This document shows positions 17,071 to 25,141 of a stretch of DNA of 64,000 nt, one piece after another. Position 1 is the stretch's first letter. The number at the start of each line of letters is the position of its first letter. This DNA is from Natrinema amylolyticus_A. Its GTDB lineage: Archaea > Halobacteriota > Halobacteria > Halobacteriales > Natrialbaceae. The position numbers were made by a program, and so were the translations under genes. The notes beneath the pieces are model-generated. The model searched no databases. It was not told where the DNA came from and saw only the letters and a program-made list of their open reading frames with translations. The DNA lies in contig NZ_JBHUDI010000003.1 in the NCBI RefSeq assembly GCF_042678045.1, positions 248,001-312,000 of the forward strand, read 5' to 3'.

Positions 17071-17077
17071 GTTTAAC
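17071..17077 (+). promoter_or_regulatory. TATA box of the crtD-lyeJ-cruF operon
   Basis: GTTTAAC is centred about 27 bases before ATG 17102, again the leaderless spacing. No ribosome binding site precedes the ATG. Confidence 0.55.
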
Positions 17078-17101
17078 ATCGATCGTACACTCATATCGGG
17101 C

Positions 17102-18598
17102 ATGGAATCGCTGGCCGGCGTGTCGGTTGTCGTGGTTGGAGGGGGAATCGGTGGGCTCTCGACAGCCTGTTATCTCGCCGATGCGGGAGCGGACGTGCGT
17201 GTCATTGAGAAGAACGAACAGGTGGGCGGTCGGGCGAGCCGCCTCGAGAAAGACGGCTTTACGTTCGATATGGGTCCCTCGTGGTATCTGATGCCCGATG
17301 TCTTCGAGCGGTTTTTCTCCTATTTCGATCGGACGCCAAGTGACTACTACGAACTCACGCAGCTCGATCCGCACTATCGGATCTTCTTCAAGGACGGTGA
17401 TCGGGTGGATATCACGCCCGACCTCGAGCGAACGAAGACCGTCTTCGAGGAGTACGAGACGGGTGCGGGCGACACGCTAGAGCGGTATCTCGAGAAATCC
17501 AGGGAGAACTACGAGGTCGGGATGAAACACTTCGTCTACGAAGACCGCGAACGCCTGCGGGACTACATCGATCTCGACGTAGCCCGGCAGGCGCGTGGCC
17601 TCTCCCTGCTCGGGTCGATGCAGGGCCACGTCGAGGGCTACTTCGATCATCCAAAACTCCAGCAGATCATGCAGTATACGCTGGTGTTTCTGGGTGGCTC
17701 GCCGACGAACACGCCGGCGCTCTATAATCTGATGAGCCACGTCGATTTCAACCTCGGGGTCTGGTACCCGGACGGTGGGATCGGCGCGGTCGTCGACGGG
17801 ATCACCGACCTCGGCCGCGAGCTGGGTGTCGAGTACGAAACTGGCCGGCCAGCAACCGAGATCAAGGGCCGCACGGGCGGGTTCGAGATCGAAACGCCAG
17901 CGGGACCAGTCCGGTCGGATCTGGTTGTGAGCAACACCGATTATGCCCACGCCGAGCAGGAACTGCTCACGCCCGAACGCCGCGGCTACGACGCCGACTA
18001 CTGGGACGAACGGACCTACGCACCATCCGCATTCTTACTCTATCTCGGCGTCGAGGGCGACGTCGACGAGTTGGCCCACCACACGCTCGTGTTGCCGACC
18101 GACTGGAACCAGCACTTCGAGCACATCTTCGAGGACCCACGCTGGCCCGACGACCCCGCCTACTACTTGTGTGTCTCCTCGAAGACCGACGACAGCGTCG
18201 CCCCCGAGGGCCACAGCGCCCTGTTCGTTCTCGTACCGATCGCGCCCGGCCTCGAGGACACGCCACAGCTCCGCGAGCAGTACCGTGATATGATCCTCGA
18301 GGATATCGCCACGAACACCGGCACCGACCTGCGCGATCGGATCGTCCTCGAGGAACGGTTCTGCATCGAGGACTTCGCAAGCCGGTACAACAGCTACGAG
18401 GGAACGGCGCTCGGGTTGGCTCACACACTCCGGCAGACCTCGCTATTCAGACCGCCCCATCGTTCGAAAGAAGTCGATGGCCTCTACTTCGTGGGGGGAG
18501 ATACCACGCCTGGGATCGGCGTTCCGATGTGTCTCATCAGCGGCGACCTGACCGCGGAGAAGGTACTCGAAGACCACGGCGGCGGCCTCCAGCCGTGA
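17102..18598 (+). CDS. crtD: Carotenoid 3,4-desaturase CrtD (CrtI family)
   Basis: 498 residues. The N-terminal FAD-binding dinucleotide motif 'VVVGGGIGGLSTACYLAD' and 'EKNEQVGGRAS' with 'GFTFDMGPSWYLMP' mark the phytoene desaturase family; the C-terminal 'GLYFVGGDTTPGIGVPMCL' closes the FAD site. CrtI-family enzymes near lyeJ and cruF in haloarchaea act as the 3,4-desaturase of bacterioruberin synthesis (established in Haloarcula japonica as the crtD-lyeJ-cruF trio), which this gene order matches. It could instead be a phytoene desaturase making lycopene; no second CrtI paralogue is in the window. Peripheral membrane protein. Confidence 0.88.
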   Translation: MESLAGVSVVVVGGGIGGLSTACYLADAGADVRVIEKNEQVGGRASRLEKDGFTFDMGPSWYLMPDVFERFFSYFDRTPSDYYELTQLDPHYRIFFKDGDRVDITPDLERTKTVFEEYETGAGDTLERYLEKSRENYEVGMKHFVYEDRERLRDYIDLDVARQARGLSLLGSMQGHVEGYFDHPKLQQIMQYTLVFLGGSPTNTPALYNLMSHVDFNLGVWYPDGGIGAVVDGITDLGRELGVEYETGRPATEIKGRTGGFEIETPAGPVRSDLVVSNTDYAHAEQELLTPERRGYDADYWDERTYAPSAFLLYLGVEGDVDELAHHTLVLPTDWNQHFEHIFEDPRWPDDPAYYLCVSSKTDDSVAPEGHSALFVLVPIAPGLEDTPQLREQYRDMILEDIATNTGTDLRDRIVLEERFCIEDFASRYNSYEGTALGLAHTLRQTSLFRPPHRSKEVDGLYFVGGDTTPGIGVPMCLISGDLTAEKVLEDHGGGLQP

Positions 18599-18686
18599 TC
18601 GGGCCGGCGATCGATGCCTGGGGAGCACGACCGCGCGCTCGCGGCGACGGTGTCTCTGGACACTTCGTGAACACGAGCGATCACCG

Positions 18687-19556
18687 ATGAATTCGGACAC
18701 GAGGGCGATCGGCGACGGCATCGGCGAACGGCTCTCGTACCTGCTGGTCCTCTCGCGGCCACGGTTCTGGCTGTATCTGGCGGGTCCGGTGCTGGTAGGG
18801 GCAGTCTACGCCGCACGCACCGCCGACGACCTGTTCGCACTCGCGCCGGTCGCCCTGTTCGGCTACTTCCTCCTGCCCGCGAACGTCTTCCTCTATGGGA
18901 TCAACGATGTCTACGACCGGGAAATCGACGCGGCGAACCCGAAAAAGGACGACCGCGAGGCGCGCTATCGCGGGCAGGGATACGTCCCCGCCGTCGTCGG
19001 GCTCTGTGCAGCTCTGCCGTTGCTGTTCGTCCCACTGCTCTCGACCGCCGCGATCCCCTGGCTGATCGCCTTCCTCGTCCTCGGGGCGGCCTACAGCGCT
19101 CCACCGGCCAGATTCAAGACGACGCCGTTCGTGGATTCGCTCTCGAACGGGCTGTACATCACGCCGGGCGCGGCCGCCTATGCCGCCGTTGCTGGCACGC
19201 AGCCACCCGCCCTCGCCGTCGTCGGCGGCTGGCTGTGGGCGATGGGAATGCATACGTTCTCGGCGATTCCCGACATCGAACCGGACCGCGAGACTGGTAT
19301 TCGGACGACTGCGACGGTGCTGGGCGAGCGCCGGACGTACGCCTACTGTGGCGCCTGCTGGCTTGCCAGCGCGGCCGCCTTCGGCGCGCTCGACGTGCGG
19401 CTGGGCGCACTCATGCTCGTCTACCCGCTCCTCGTCGGCGCGATTGCTACGGCGAGCGTCGCCGTCGACCGCGCGTACTGGTGGTTCCCGGCGATCAACA
19501 CAGTCGTCGGCGCTGTACTGACGATGGGCGGGCTCTGGGGGGTGCTTTATGGATAG
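18687..19556 (+). CDS. lyeJ: Lycopene elongase / 1,2-hydratase LyeJ (UbiA prenyltransferase)
   Basis: 289 residues, about eight membrane helices. The first Asp-rich motif is 'NDVYDREID' (Asn73, Asp74, Asp77, Asp81) and the second 'DIEPDRETG' (Asp196, Asp200), the magnesium-diphosphate sites of the UbiA family. LyeJ adds C5 isoprenyl units from dimethylallyl diphosphate to both ends of lycopene and hydrates the 1,2 double bond, building the C50 skeleton. It lies 88 bases after crtD and overlaps cruF by eight bases, so all three are one operon. Other UbiA roles (ubiquinone, lipid GGGP synthesis) are unlikely given neighbours. Confidence 0.92.
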   Translation: MNSDTRAIGDGIGERLSYLLVLSRPRFWLYLAGPVLVGAVYAARTADDLFALAPVALFGYFLLPANVFLYGINDVYDREIDAANPKKDDREARYRGQGYVPAVVGLCAALPLLFVPLLSTAAIPWLIAFLVLGAAYSAPPARFKTTPFVDSLSNGLYITPGAAAYAAVAGTQPPALAVVGGWLWAMGMHTFSAIPDIEPDRETGIRTTATVLGERRTYAYCGACWLASAAAFGALDVRLGALMLVYPLLVGAIATASVAVDRAYWWFPAINTVVGAVLTMGGLWGVLYG

Positions 19557-20469
19557 CGGCGAGTCGAATCCGTCGACCTCGAGTGCCGGGACGGACAGCA
19601 GTGTCAGCCACCCGCCGTCGGTCCACGACGGCGACGCAGACGAACCGACGCGGGCCGCCGTGCAGCGGCGACTCGAGGCCCTCATCCGCGAAAACCGGTT
19701 TACGATCGCGGTCGTCTTCCCGGTCGTTGGCGCGGTGACGCTGGTGGCGAGCGCGGAAGGGCTCTTGCCGCCGCTGCTGTCGTACAACCCGCTGTTGATC
19801 CTGTTCGGGACGCTGGTGATGCGCTCGCCGCTGGTCGTGGCTTTGCTCCCCGAACTCGACCGTCGGGCGCTCGGCTCGCTCGCCGTTTTGACGGCGTACA
19901 CGTACGCGATCGAACTCGTCGGCTTGCGGACGGGCTGGCCCTACGGGACCTTCGAGTACGGGATCCGGCTCGGCCCGATGCTGGGCGGTGAGATCCCGCT
20001 CGCGCTCCCGCTGTTTTTCGTCCCGCTGGTTCTGAACGGCTACCTGCTCACGCTGTTGGCCCTCGGCGAGCGGGCCGCCCGAGTCGTCCCGCGCCTCCTC
20101 GCGGCGCTTGCCGCCGTCCTCGCGATCGATCTCGTGCTCGATCCCGCAGCCGTCGCCATCGGCTTCTGGTCGTATCTCCCGCCCGGAGGGTACTACGGCG
20201 TCCCGGCGTCGAACTACCGGGGGTGGCTCCTTTCGGGGGCGATCGCCGTCGTCCTCGTCGACCGCGCGTTCGATCGGACGGCCATCCTCGAGCGCGTCCG
20301 AACCTGTGAGTTCGCGCTGGACGATCTGGTGAGTTTCGTCCTCCTCTGGGGGACGATCAACGCACTCTACGGGCAGTGGCTGGCCGCCGGCGTCGCCGGG
20401 CTGTTCTGTCTCGTTCTCCTTCGGACCGAGCGCTACGACCTGTCGGTACGCAGGCTCGTCCGAAACTAA
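19549..20469 (+). CDS. cruF: Bisanhydrobacterioruberin hydratase CruF
   Basis: 306 residues; the ATG overlaps the lyeJ stop by eight bases. After a disordered acidic N-terminus of about 45 residues come seven or so membrane helices. Family marks are 'YAIELVGLRTGWPYGTFEYG', 'EIPLALPLFFVPLVLNGYLL', 'IDLVLDPAAVAIGFWSY' and 'GVPASNYRGWLLSG'. CruF hydrates the terminal double bonds to yield bacterioruberin, the red C50 carotenoid that rigidifies haloarchaeal membranes. A truncated 82-bp-family repeat begins right after the stop. Confidence 0.93.
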   Translation: MDSGESNPSTSSAGTDSSVSHPPSVHDGDADEPTRAAVQRRLEALIRENRFTIAVVFPVVGAVTLVASAEGLLPPLLSYNPLLILFGTLVMRSPLVVALLPELDRRALGSLAVLTAYTYAIELVGLRTGWPYGTFEYGIRLGPMLGGEIPLALPLFFVPLVLNGYLLTLLALGERAARVVPRLLAALAAVLAIDLVLDPAAVAIGFWSYLPPGGYYGVPASNYRGWLLSGAIAVVLVDRAFDRTAILERVRTCEFALDDLVSFVLLWGTINALYGQWLAAGVAGLFCLVLLRTERYDLSVRRLVRN

Positions 20470-20471
20470 TT

Positions 20472-20529
20472 CGGCGCACCCGTATGACTGGTCCCGGGTG
20501 CGCCGGCACCCACTGACAGGAGTCCATAT
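20472..20529. repeat. 82-bp palindrome family, copy A (left arm missing)
   Basis: The right half GTGCGCCGGCACCCACTGAC and following AGGAGTCCATAT match copy B base for base apart from a few changes, and GGCGCACCC marks the centre. The left arm is replaced by the end of cruF. It is a 5'-truncated member of the family described at 20,776-20,857 and 27,481-27,562. Confidence 0.75.
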
Positions 20530-20576
20530 GAGAGTTCCAGCAGGAGTCTTTTGATTACGGCTAGTCGATCACTAAC

Positions 20577-20735
20577 ATGGCACGGAAAGCACCGATCGAA
20601 TGTCCGGTCTGTCGCGAATCGCCGTCCGCCGGCGAGCAACTCGAGGAGCACCTCCTCACGGCCCACACCAAACGTAAACTGGCGACGTTTATCGTCGCCG
20701 AGGCGGCGCTCCTAATCGACGACGACGCCAAGTGA
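20577..20735 (+). CDS. 52-residue C2H2-like zinc finger protein
   Basis: Read directly: ATG 20577 to TGA 20735, MARKAPIECPVCRESPSAGE then 'QLEEHLLTAHTKRKLATF'. CPVC followed by HLLTAH gives a single CxxC...HxxxxH zinc finger and a C-terminal helix ending in three Asp. Comparable small zinc-finger proteins are common in haloarchaea. A TTTTGATTA patch at 20,550-20,558 could act as its TATA element at the leaderless distance. It sits between two copies of the palindromic repeat. DNA or RNA binding is inference. Confidence 0.65.
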   Translation: MARKAPIECPVCRESPSAGEQLEEHLLTAHTKRKLATFIVAEAALLIDDDAK

Positions 20736-20775
20736 ACAGGCAAGTGCCGAGAACGGACCACATTCCGACGGTCTC

Positions 20776-20857
20776 ATACGGTCTGCTATACCGCTGTCCC
20801 GGCGCACCCGCAGGACGGGTCGCGGATGCGCCGGCACCCACTGCCAGGAGTCCGTAT
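20776..20857. repeat. 82-bp imperfect palindromic repeat, copy B
   Basis: Begins ATACGGTCTGCTATACCGCT and ends ATACGGA when read from the other strand. Inner GGCGCACCC and GATGCGCCGG segments pair across a short centre. Same length (82) and same arms as the copy at 27,481. Its last base overlaps the stop codon of the small membrane protein gene on the minus strand. No coding capacity. Confidence 0.75.
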
Positions 20858-21009
20858 TAGAGAATGAGGCTTGCGAGTACGTCACCGAACAGTAACAACA
20901 GTATGACGGCGGCGACTGTGATGGCGAGCCACGCGCCCAGGCTGATCGCGGCCATGCGTGACAACTCCTGTTCCTCATCGATGATATCGGAACGCTGGTT
21001 GACGGACAT
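20857..21009 (-). CDS. 50-residue single-pass membrane protein
   Basis: Read directly: ATG at 21009, TAA at 20857-20859; MSVNQRSDIIDEEQELSRMA followed by a hydrophobic helix 'AISLGAWLAITVAAVILLLL' and a short tail. The N-terminus is acidic and should face the cytosol. It lies 66 bases downstream of crtB on the same strand, so it may be co-transcribed with the carotenoid gene. The stop codon falls on the end of repeat copy B. No family recognised. Confidence 0.6.
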   Translation of the reverse strand: MSVNQRSDIIDEEQELSRMAAISLGAWLAITVAAVILLLLFGDVLASLIL

Positions 21010-21075
21010 GGGAAACCCATTCTCGTCCGGGACAACGAAACGAGCGCCACCATATCGAGGGGTTTGATAATCGTA

Positions 21076-22026
21076 CTAGCGAGTCGGGACGCTGTCCCCA
21101 GGTTCGGGACCGCGATGGTCGGGCTCGCGCGAGGGGATCGCCGACACCCGCTGGAACACGGCCTCGGGGTCGCGGTTCCAGTGCCAGTGCCAGCGCGTCT
21201 TCGCGAGACACCACAGTTTGCGCGTCGTCGACAGTGACGGTTCCTGGGTGAGCACGTCGTACCCCTGGGATCGGATGACGGTGTGGTGTTCCGCGTACAG
21301 AACTGCAGCCAACAGGACCGGCAGCTGGCAGTCCTCGGGAAGATAGCGGATGCCGGCGACCCCTTCGCGGTAGAGTTCTTCGGTTCGCTGGAGTTCGGCG
21401 GCCATCGCCGACGCGAACGACTCGTCGAACTCGAGGCGCTCGATCTGTACCGGGTCGACGTCGTGTTCCCGGAGCGTCTCCTGGGGAATGTAGATCCGAT
21501 CCCGCTCGAGGATGTCCTCGCGGACGTCCCGCAGGAAGTTCGTCAACTGGAAGGCCTCACCGAGCTTGACCGCGTGTGGCAGCGCGGTCGCTTCGTCGTC
21601 GGGCTCCATGATCGCAGTCATCATCACGCCGACCGATGCGGCCGACCCCCGCATGTAGGACTCGAGGTCGGCGTAGGTCTCGTAGCGCTCCGTCTCGATG
21701 TCGGTGGCCATCGCGTCGATGAACTCGTTGATCTCCTCGTCGGTGATGCCGTACTCCGTCCGAAGTTCTTGGAAGGCCTCGAGGACCGGGTCGTCAGGCG
21801 TGCGGTCACCGAGGGCCTGGGCGCGAAGGGCCTCGAGTCGGGCGCGTTGCTCCTCGGGGGGTGTCCCGTCGGCGTCGTCGACGACCTCGTCGGCGATCCG
21901 AAAGAACGCATAGAGGACGTGCGTGGCGTGTCGCACGCGCTTGGGGAGAAACCGCGTCGCGAGATAGAACGTTTTCCCGGTTCGTTTCTGTATCGCCTTG
22001 CCTGCGTCGATGTGTTCCTGTTGCAT
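21076..22026 (-). CDS. crtB: Phytoene synthase CrtB
   Basis: 316 residues from ATG 22026. Two Asp-rich magnesium sites: 'ADEVVDDADG' (Asp46, Asp50, Asp51) and 'NFLRDVREDILERDRIYIP' (Asp167, Asp171), both strongly conserved in squalene/phytoene synthases, plus 'GSAASVGVMM' and 'LGEAFQLTNFLRD'. It condenses two geranylgeranyl diphosphates to phytoene, the first committed step toward lycopene and bacterioruberin, feeding the convergent crtD-lyeJ-cruF operon. The C-terminal 45 residues are basic, rich in Trp and specific. A TATA-like CTTTATATG on the minus strand lies near 22,085. Confidence 0.95.
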   Translation of the reverse strand: MQQEHIDAGKAIQKRTGKTFYLATRFLPKRVRHATHVLYAFFRIADEVVDDADGTPPEEQRARLEALRAQALGDRTPDDPVLEAFQELRTEYGITDEEINEFIDAMATDIETERYETYADLESYMRGSAASVGVMMTAIMEPDDEATALPHAVKLGEAFQLTNFLRDVREDILERDRIYIPQETLREHDVDPVQIERLEFDESFASAMAAELQRTEELYREGVAGIRYLPEDCQLPVLLAAVLYAEHHTVIRSQGYDVLTQEPSLSTTRKLWCLAKTRWHWHWNRDPEAVFQRVSAIPSREPDHRGPEPGDSVPTR

Positions 22027-22144
22027 CCTCTGCCTCGTTGACCCTGACCGATAGTGTTCGGATGTATCTGCTACGACATGTACATATAAAGTATCATCCC
22101 CTCACTATGTGTACTGACACGAAAACCGACAGGCGCCGAGGCCG

Positions 22145-23740
22145 TCACTCCAACAGTTCGGCGAGGACTTTCCGCTGGGCGGCGCGCAGATGCTGGTGGA
22201 ACGTCGACCGGGAGATATCCATCGACTCGGCCAGTTCTTCCCCCGAGATGTCCCGGGGCCACTCGAAGTAGTTCGCGTAGTAGGCCTTGCGCAGCGCCTG
22301 CAGTTGGCGGTCAGTCAGGGACGACTCGAGACGTGCCGTCACGTCGTGTGGCGTCTGTGCAGGCTCGTCCCGCTCGTGGTAGCTGAGCAGTTCGACCTGA
22401 TCGTATCGGCGCTCGAGGAAGTCGTAGGCCGACCGTGCGGAGCGGCCGTCCGGAAAGTCGACCGCGAGATCGGCGATGCCGTCGGCCGCGGCCAGTTCGC
22501 GAATCACCCCACCGTGCTCGCTCAGCGCTGTCACGATTCCATCCGTGATGGCGGCCTCGAGCAGCGTGCCGTCGTCGGTCGTCGAGAGGGGCGTCACGTC
22601 GTGTCCGATCCCGGCCGTCTCGACCGCAACGTCCTCAAGCACGCGATCGACGTGGAGGACGACCAGCGGCGTGCCGTCGTCGTCCTCGGTCGGTCCGCGG
22701 TAGCTGACTGTGGCGTCGAACGTCTCCGACAGCGCCGTGACGAACAGCGAGGGGTCCTCGATCGCGACCTCGACGGAGACGACGGCCTCGGTCGTCAGCA
22801 TCCGCCTGACCTCGAGTGCGTTCATCGCGGTCGCGATCGTCCCGGATAGCGACTCGAGGACGAGCAGTTCCCGCTCGTCGAAGGCGTCGGGCTCGGCGGC
22901 GAACACGACCAGGACGCCGTAGGTAACGTCGCCGTACGTAAGCGGCAGGGCAGCAACCGACTGGAAGTGGTCGCCGGCCCCCGTTGGCCACAACCGGTCG
23001 GCGTCGTCGTGTGCTGTTACGTCCTCGATCACCTGCGTGTCGCCACGTTCGAACGCCTGCACGGCGGGATGCGCGTCGTCGGCACCGAGAACGAGTTCGT
23101 CGTCCTCGAGCGGAACGTCGTCGTCACTGGCCCACTCGTGGGGCGAAAGCCGGCGATTCGTCACATCGACGCGGCCGATCCAGGCGAGGACGTAGGGGTC
23201 GGTCGCGGCGAGTCGCTGACAGACCTCGCGCTCGATCTCTGCTCGCGTCTCCGCGCTGACGGCCGCGTCGGTGACCTCGCGGACGAGCCCGTCGACGCGT
23301 TCGAGGACGTGCTCGACGGTTTGCCGTTCCTCGCGGAGTTGCTGGGCGTGTTCTTCGGCGGCGAGTTCGGCCAGTTTCCGTTCGGTGATTTCGAGGTGGA
23401 CGAGTGACGCCAGCCGCTGGCCGTTGTGGGAAAACCGGGTGACCCGCATCAGGAACCAGCGCTTTTCATCGGGCGAGTGACAGGGATACTCCATCGAAAA
23501 CGAGTCCCGATCGCCGGCGAGCACGGCCTCGATCCCCGCAACTGCTTGCTCGGCGTACTCGTCATCTGCCGTCACGGCAGCCGCGAGGTAGTTTGCGCCG
23601 ACGTGTTCGTCGTCCTCCGCTGTCGCGAACTCACGCCACGAGCGATTCGTCAGCAGGATCTTACCCTCATCGTCGATGATCGCGACGGTGATCGGGAGCG
23701 TGTCGAGCGCCGTTGCGGCGAGTTCGTGCCCGGAACCCAT
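22145..23740 (-). CDS. Bat-like PAS/GAF regulator with HTH_10 domain
   Basis: 531 residues from ATG 23740 (MGSGHELAATAL...). PAS domain about 10-130 ('ITVAIIDDEGKILLTNRSW'), short coiled coil, GAF domain about 165-315 ('DPYVLAWIG', 'SVAALPLTYGDVTYGVLVVF'), bacterio-opsin-activator middle domain about 325-460, and a C-terminal HTH_10 ('SLTDRQLQALRKAYYANYFE' and 'EELAESMDISRSTFHQHLRAA'). Halobacterium Bat has the same architecture and activates carotenoid and bacterio-opsin genes under low oxygen and light. Being directly upstream of crtB on the same strand, this protein is a good candidate regulator of bacterioruberin synthesis. Sensory ligand unknown. Confidence 0.87.
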   Translation of the reverse strand: MGSGHELAATALDTLPITVAIIDDEGKILLTNRSWREFATAEDDEHVGANYLAAAVTADDEYAEQAVAGIEAVLAGDRDSFSMEYPCHSPDEKRWFLMRVTRFSHNGQRLASLVHLEITERKLAELAAEEHAQQLREERQTVEHVLERVDGLVREVTDAAVSAETRAEIEREVCQRLAATDPYVLAWIGRVDVTNRRLSPHEWASDDDVPLEDDELVLGADDAHPAVQAFERGDTQVIEDVTAHDDADRLWPTGAGDHFQSVAALPLTYGDVTYGVLVVFAAEPDAFDERELLVLESLSGTIATAMNALEVRRMLTTEAVVSVEVAIEDPSLFVTALSETFDATVSYRGPTEDDDGTPLVVLHVDRVLEDVAVETAGIGHDVTPLSTTDDGTLLEAAITDGIVTALSEHGGVIRELAAADGIADLAVDFPDGRSARSAYDFLERRYDQVELLSYHERDEPAQTPHDVTARLESSLTDRQLQALRKAYYANYFEWPRDISGEELAESMDISRSTFHQHLRAAQRKVLAELLE

Positions 23741-24237
23741 CAGGCTCCGATTCGGCTGGAGTACCCTTAACCCAACTGGATCCACAGTGACAAGTCAGAC
23801 TGGCTGGCGGTCCGGTGCGATCGAACCCACGGGACTGGCGATACCGAGCCAGCCAAGTGAACTTCCCAACAACATTTTTATAATTGTTTGTGGATACTTT
23901 CTACGGAGATCGGGTACGGTGGGAGATAGCTCCCGGAGACGACGCGAGCGCTGGACCCGGATGGGGTCGGTAACCCGACGGCACCATCCGAAAACGGGCG
24001 TTCGATGGCGATGGTCGCATCGACGAGGCGATCTCCGATCGATCCACGCGAACGGATGGGGTGCTTCGGTGACGCGTGTCGTCGGAGTCGACCCCGCCAA
24101 GTAGCGCCGTCCACGCTCCACTCCCTGTCATCCGCGGCCGACGTCGGTTGCCCGTCGGTCGCACAACCCGTCGTAATCGACGAGAGTCACTGCGAACGGA
24201 ACCAACAACTATGACACCGTCCGACATACGTCGGAAC
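23741..24237. other. 497-base stretch without a convincing gene
   Basis: Contains an AT-rich patch (about 23,868-23,898, ACATTTTTATAATTGTTTGT) that looks like promoter sequence. Open frames across the rest are Arg-rich, unlike haloarchaeal proteins, and have no starts with proper spacing. The last 27 bases could add nine residues to the next gene through ATG 24211. Confidence 0.55.
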
Positions 24238-24399
24238 ATGGCAAGCGAACTCTCAGCACACGAACGGTCACGGTGCCGAAATTGTGGTTTCGAAGCGCCC
24301 GGTGGGGACGACGCATGGCGACGGATCGAAGTCCCCAAGCTGGGCCGCATGACCCAGTGTCCGAGCTGTGGGAGTACGGACATCATCACCAGTCGGTGA
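24238..24399 (+). CDS. Small haloarchaeal zinc-ribbon protein
   Basis: 53 residues from ATG 24238 (MASELSAHER...); an alternative ATG at 24211 gives 62. Two CxxC knuckles, 'CRNCGFEAP' and 'CPSCGSTDIIT', flank a short 'IEVPKLGRMTQ' strand, forming one zinc ribbon. Proteins of this size and pattern are widespread in haloarchaea with unknown roles. It is followed after 92 bases by msrB in the same direction. Confidence 0.7.
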   Translation: MASELSAHERSRCRNCGFEAPGGDDAWRRIEVPKLGRMTQCPSCGSTDIITSR

Positions 24400-24491
24400 C
24401 CGGACACTGCGGGTGGCTCGAGCGCGCCGTGGCGGCATCGAGTGATCGGCTTGGAGACAGACTCTTGAGCCTCTCGGCCGTATGACTGTCC

Positions 24492-24890
24492 ATGAGTAAC
24501 GAGGGCGACCACGCGACGAGCGACGAGGAGTGGCGTAGTCGACTGAGCGATGAGGAGTATCGAGTCCTCCGCGAGGCGGGCACCGAACCACCGTTTAGCG
24601 GCGAGTACGTCGAGCATACCGACGACGGAACGTACGTCTGTGCCGGCTGTGGAGCCGAGTTGTTCGACTCCGAGACGAAGTTCGAGTCGGGCTGTGGCTG
24701 GCCCAGTTTCTACGATACCGACGACGACCGGGTCGAGACACGACTCGACACCAGCCACGGCATGCGCCGTACCGAGGTCCTGTGTGCCTCCTGTGGCGGC
24801 CATCTCGGCCACGTCTTCGACGACGGCCCCGATCCGACCGGCAAGCGCTACTGTATCAACTCCGTCGCCCTCGAGTTCGACGAGGAGTGA
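24492..24890 (+). CDS. msrB: Peptide-methionine (R)-S-oxide reductase MsrB
   Basis: 132 residues. Repairs Met-R-sulfoxide in proteins with thioredoxin as reductant. Zinc site Cys50/Cys53 ('CAGCGAELF') and Cys98/Cys101 ('CASCGGHLGHVFDDG'); catalytic Cys121 in 'RYCINSVALEF'; Cys68 in 'SGCGWPSF' may be the resolving residue. 'GCGWPSF' and 'GHLGHVFDDGP' are diagnostic. Normal length for the family. No msrA nearby. Confidence 0.95.
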   Translation: MSNEGDHATSDEEWRSRLSDEEYRVLREAGTEPPFSGEYVEHTDDGTYVCAGCGAELFDSETKFESGCGWPSFYDTDDDRVETRLDTSHGMRRTEVLCASCGGHLGHVFDDGPDPTGKRYCINSVALEFDEE

Positions 24891-25070
24891 CCGAAGCCGG
24901 ACGGTCGGGTCGTCGTATCGAGTAGACGGCTCGTATCGCGGTCACGATACTCACGGCTGAGTCCGACGATCCGACCGTCGCAACTGCAGGCAGTGTTCTT
25001 TTTGAGCTACTCGCTGCCTCTTCGCCTATGTCAGCCGACCGTCCGACCGCTGACGAACTGCGACAGGGAT

Positions 25071-25141
25071 TGACCTCCTCCCGCGCCTAAAGTCGCGGGA
25101 ATCCCACCATGGGATTTCAGGCCGTGCGTGGCCCTCAGGTT
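25071..25141 (-). ncRNA. Predicted guide (omega/re) RNA scaffold of the IS200/IS605 tnpB
   Basis: Sequence between the tnpB stop and the element's right end. On the minus strand it holds GGCC-acgcac-GGCC, ATCCCA-tgg-TGGGAT and the terminal CCCGCG/CGCGGG hairpin. Right-end transcripts of TnpB elements become the guide RNA, the guide itself being the first bases of the flank, here ATCCCTGTCGCAG on the minus strand, that is the disrupted YwbE-like gene. Halobacterium produces similar sense-overlapping transcripts. Prediction from position and structure. Confidence 0.55.

Noticed and set aside
23878..24114. Minus-strand frame between the Bat-like gene and the zinc-ribbon gene
   Set aside because: Composition is basic and no motif or start context supports translation.
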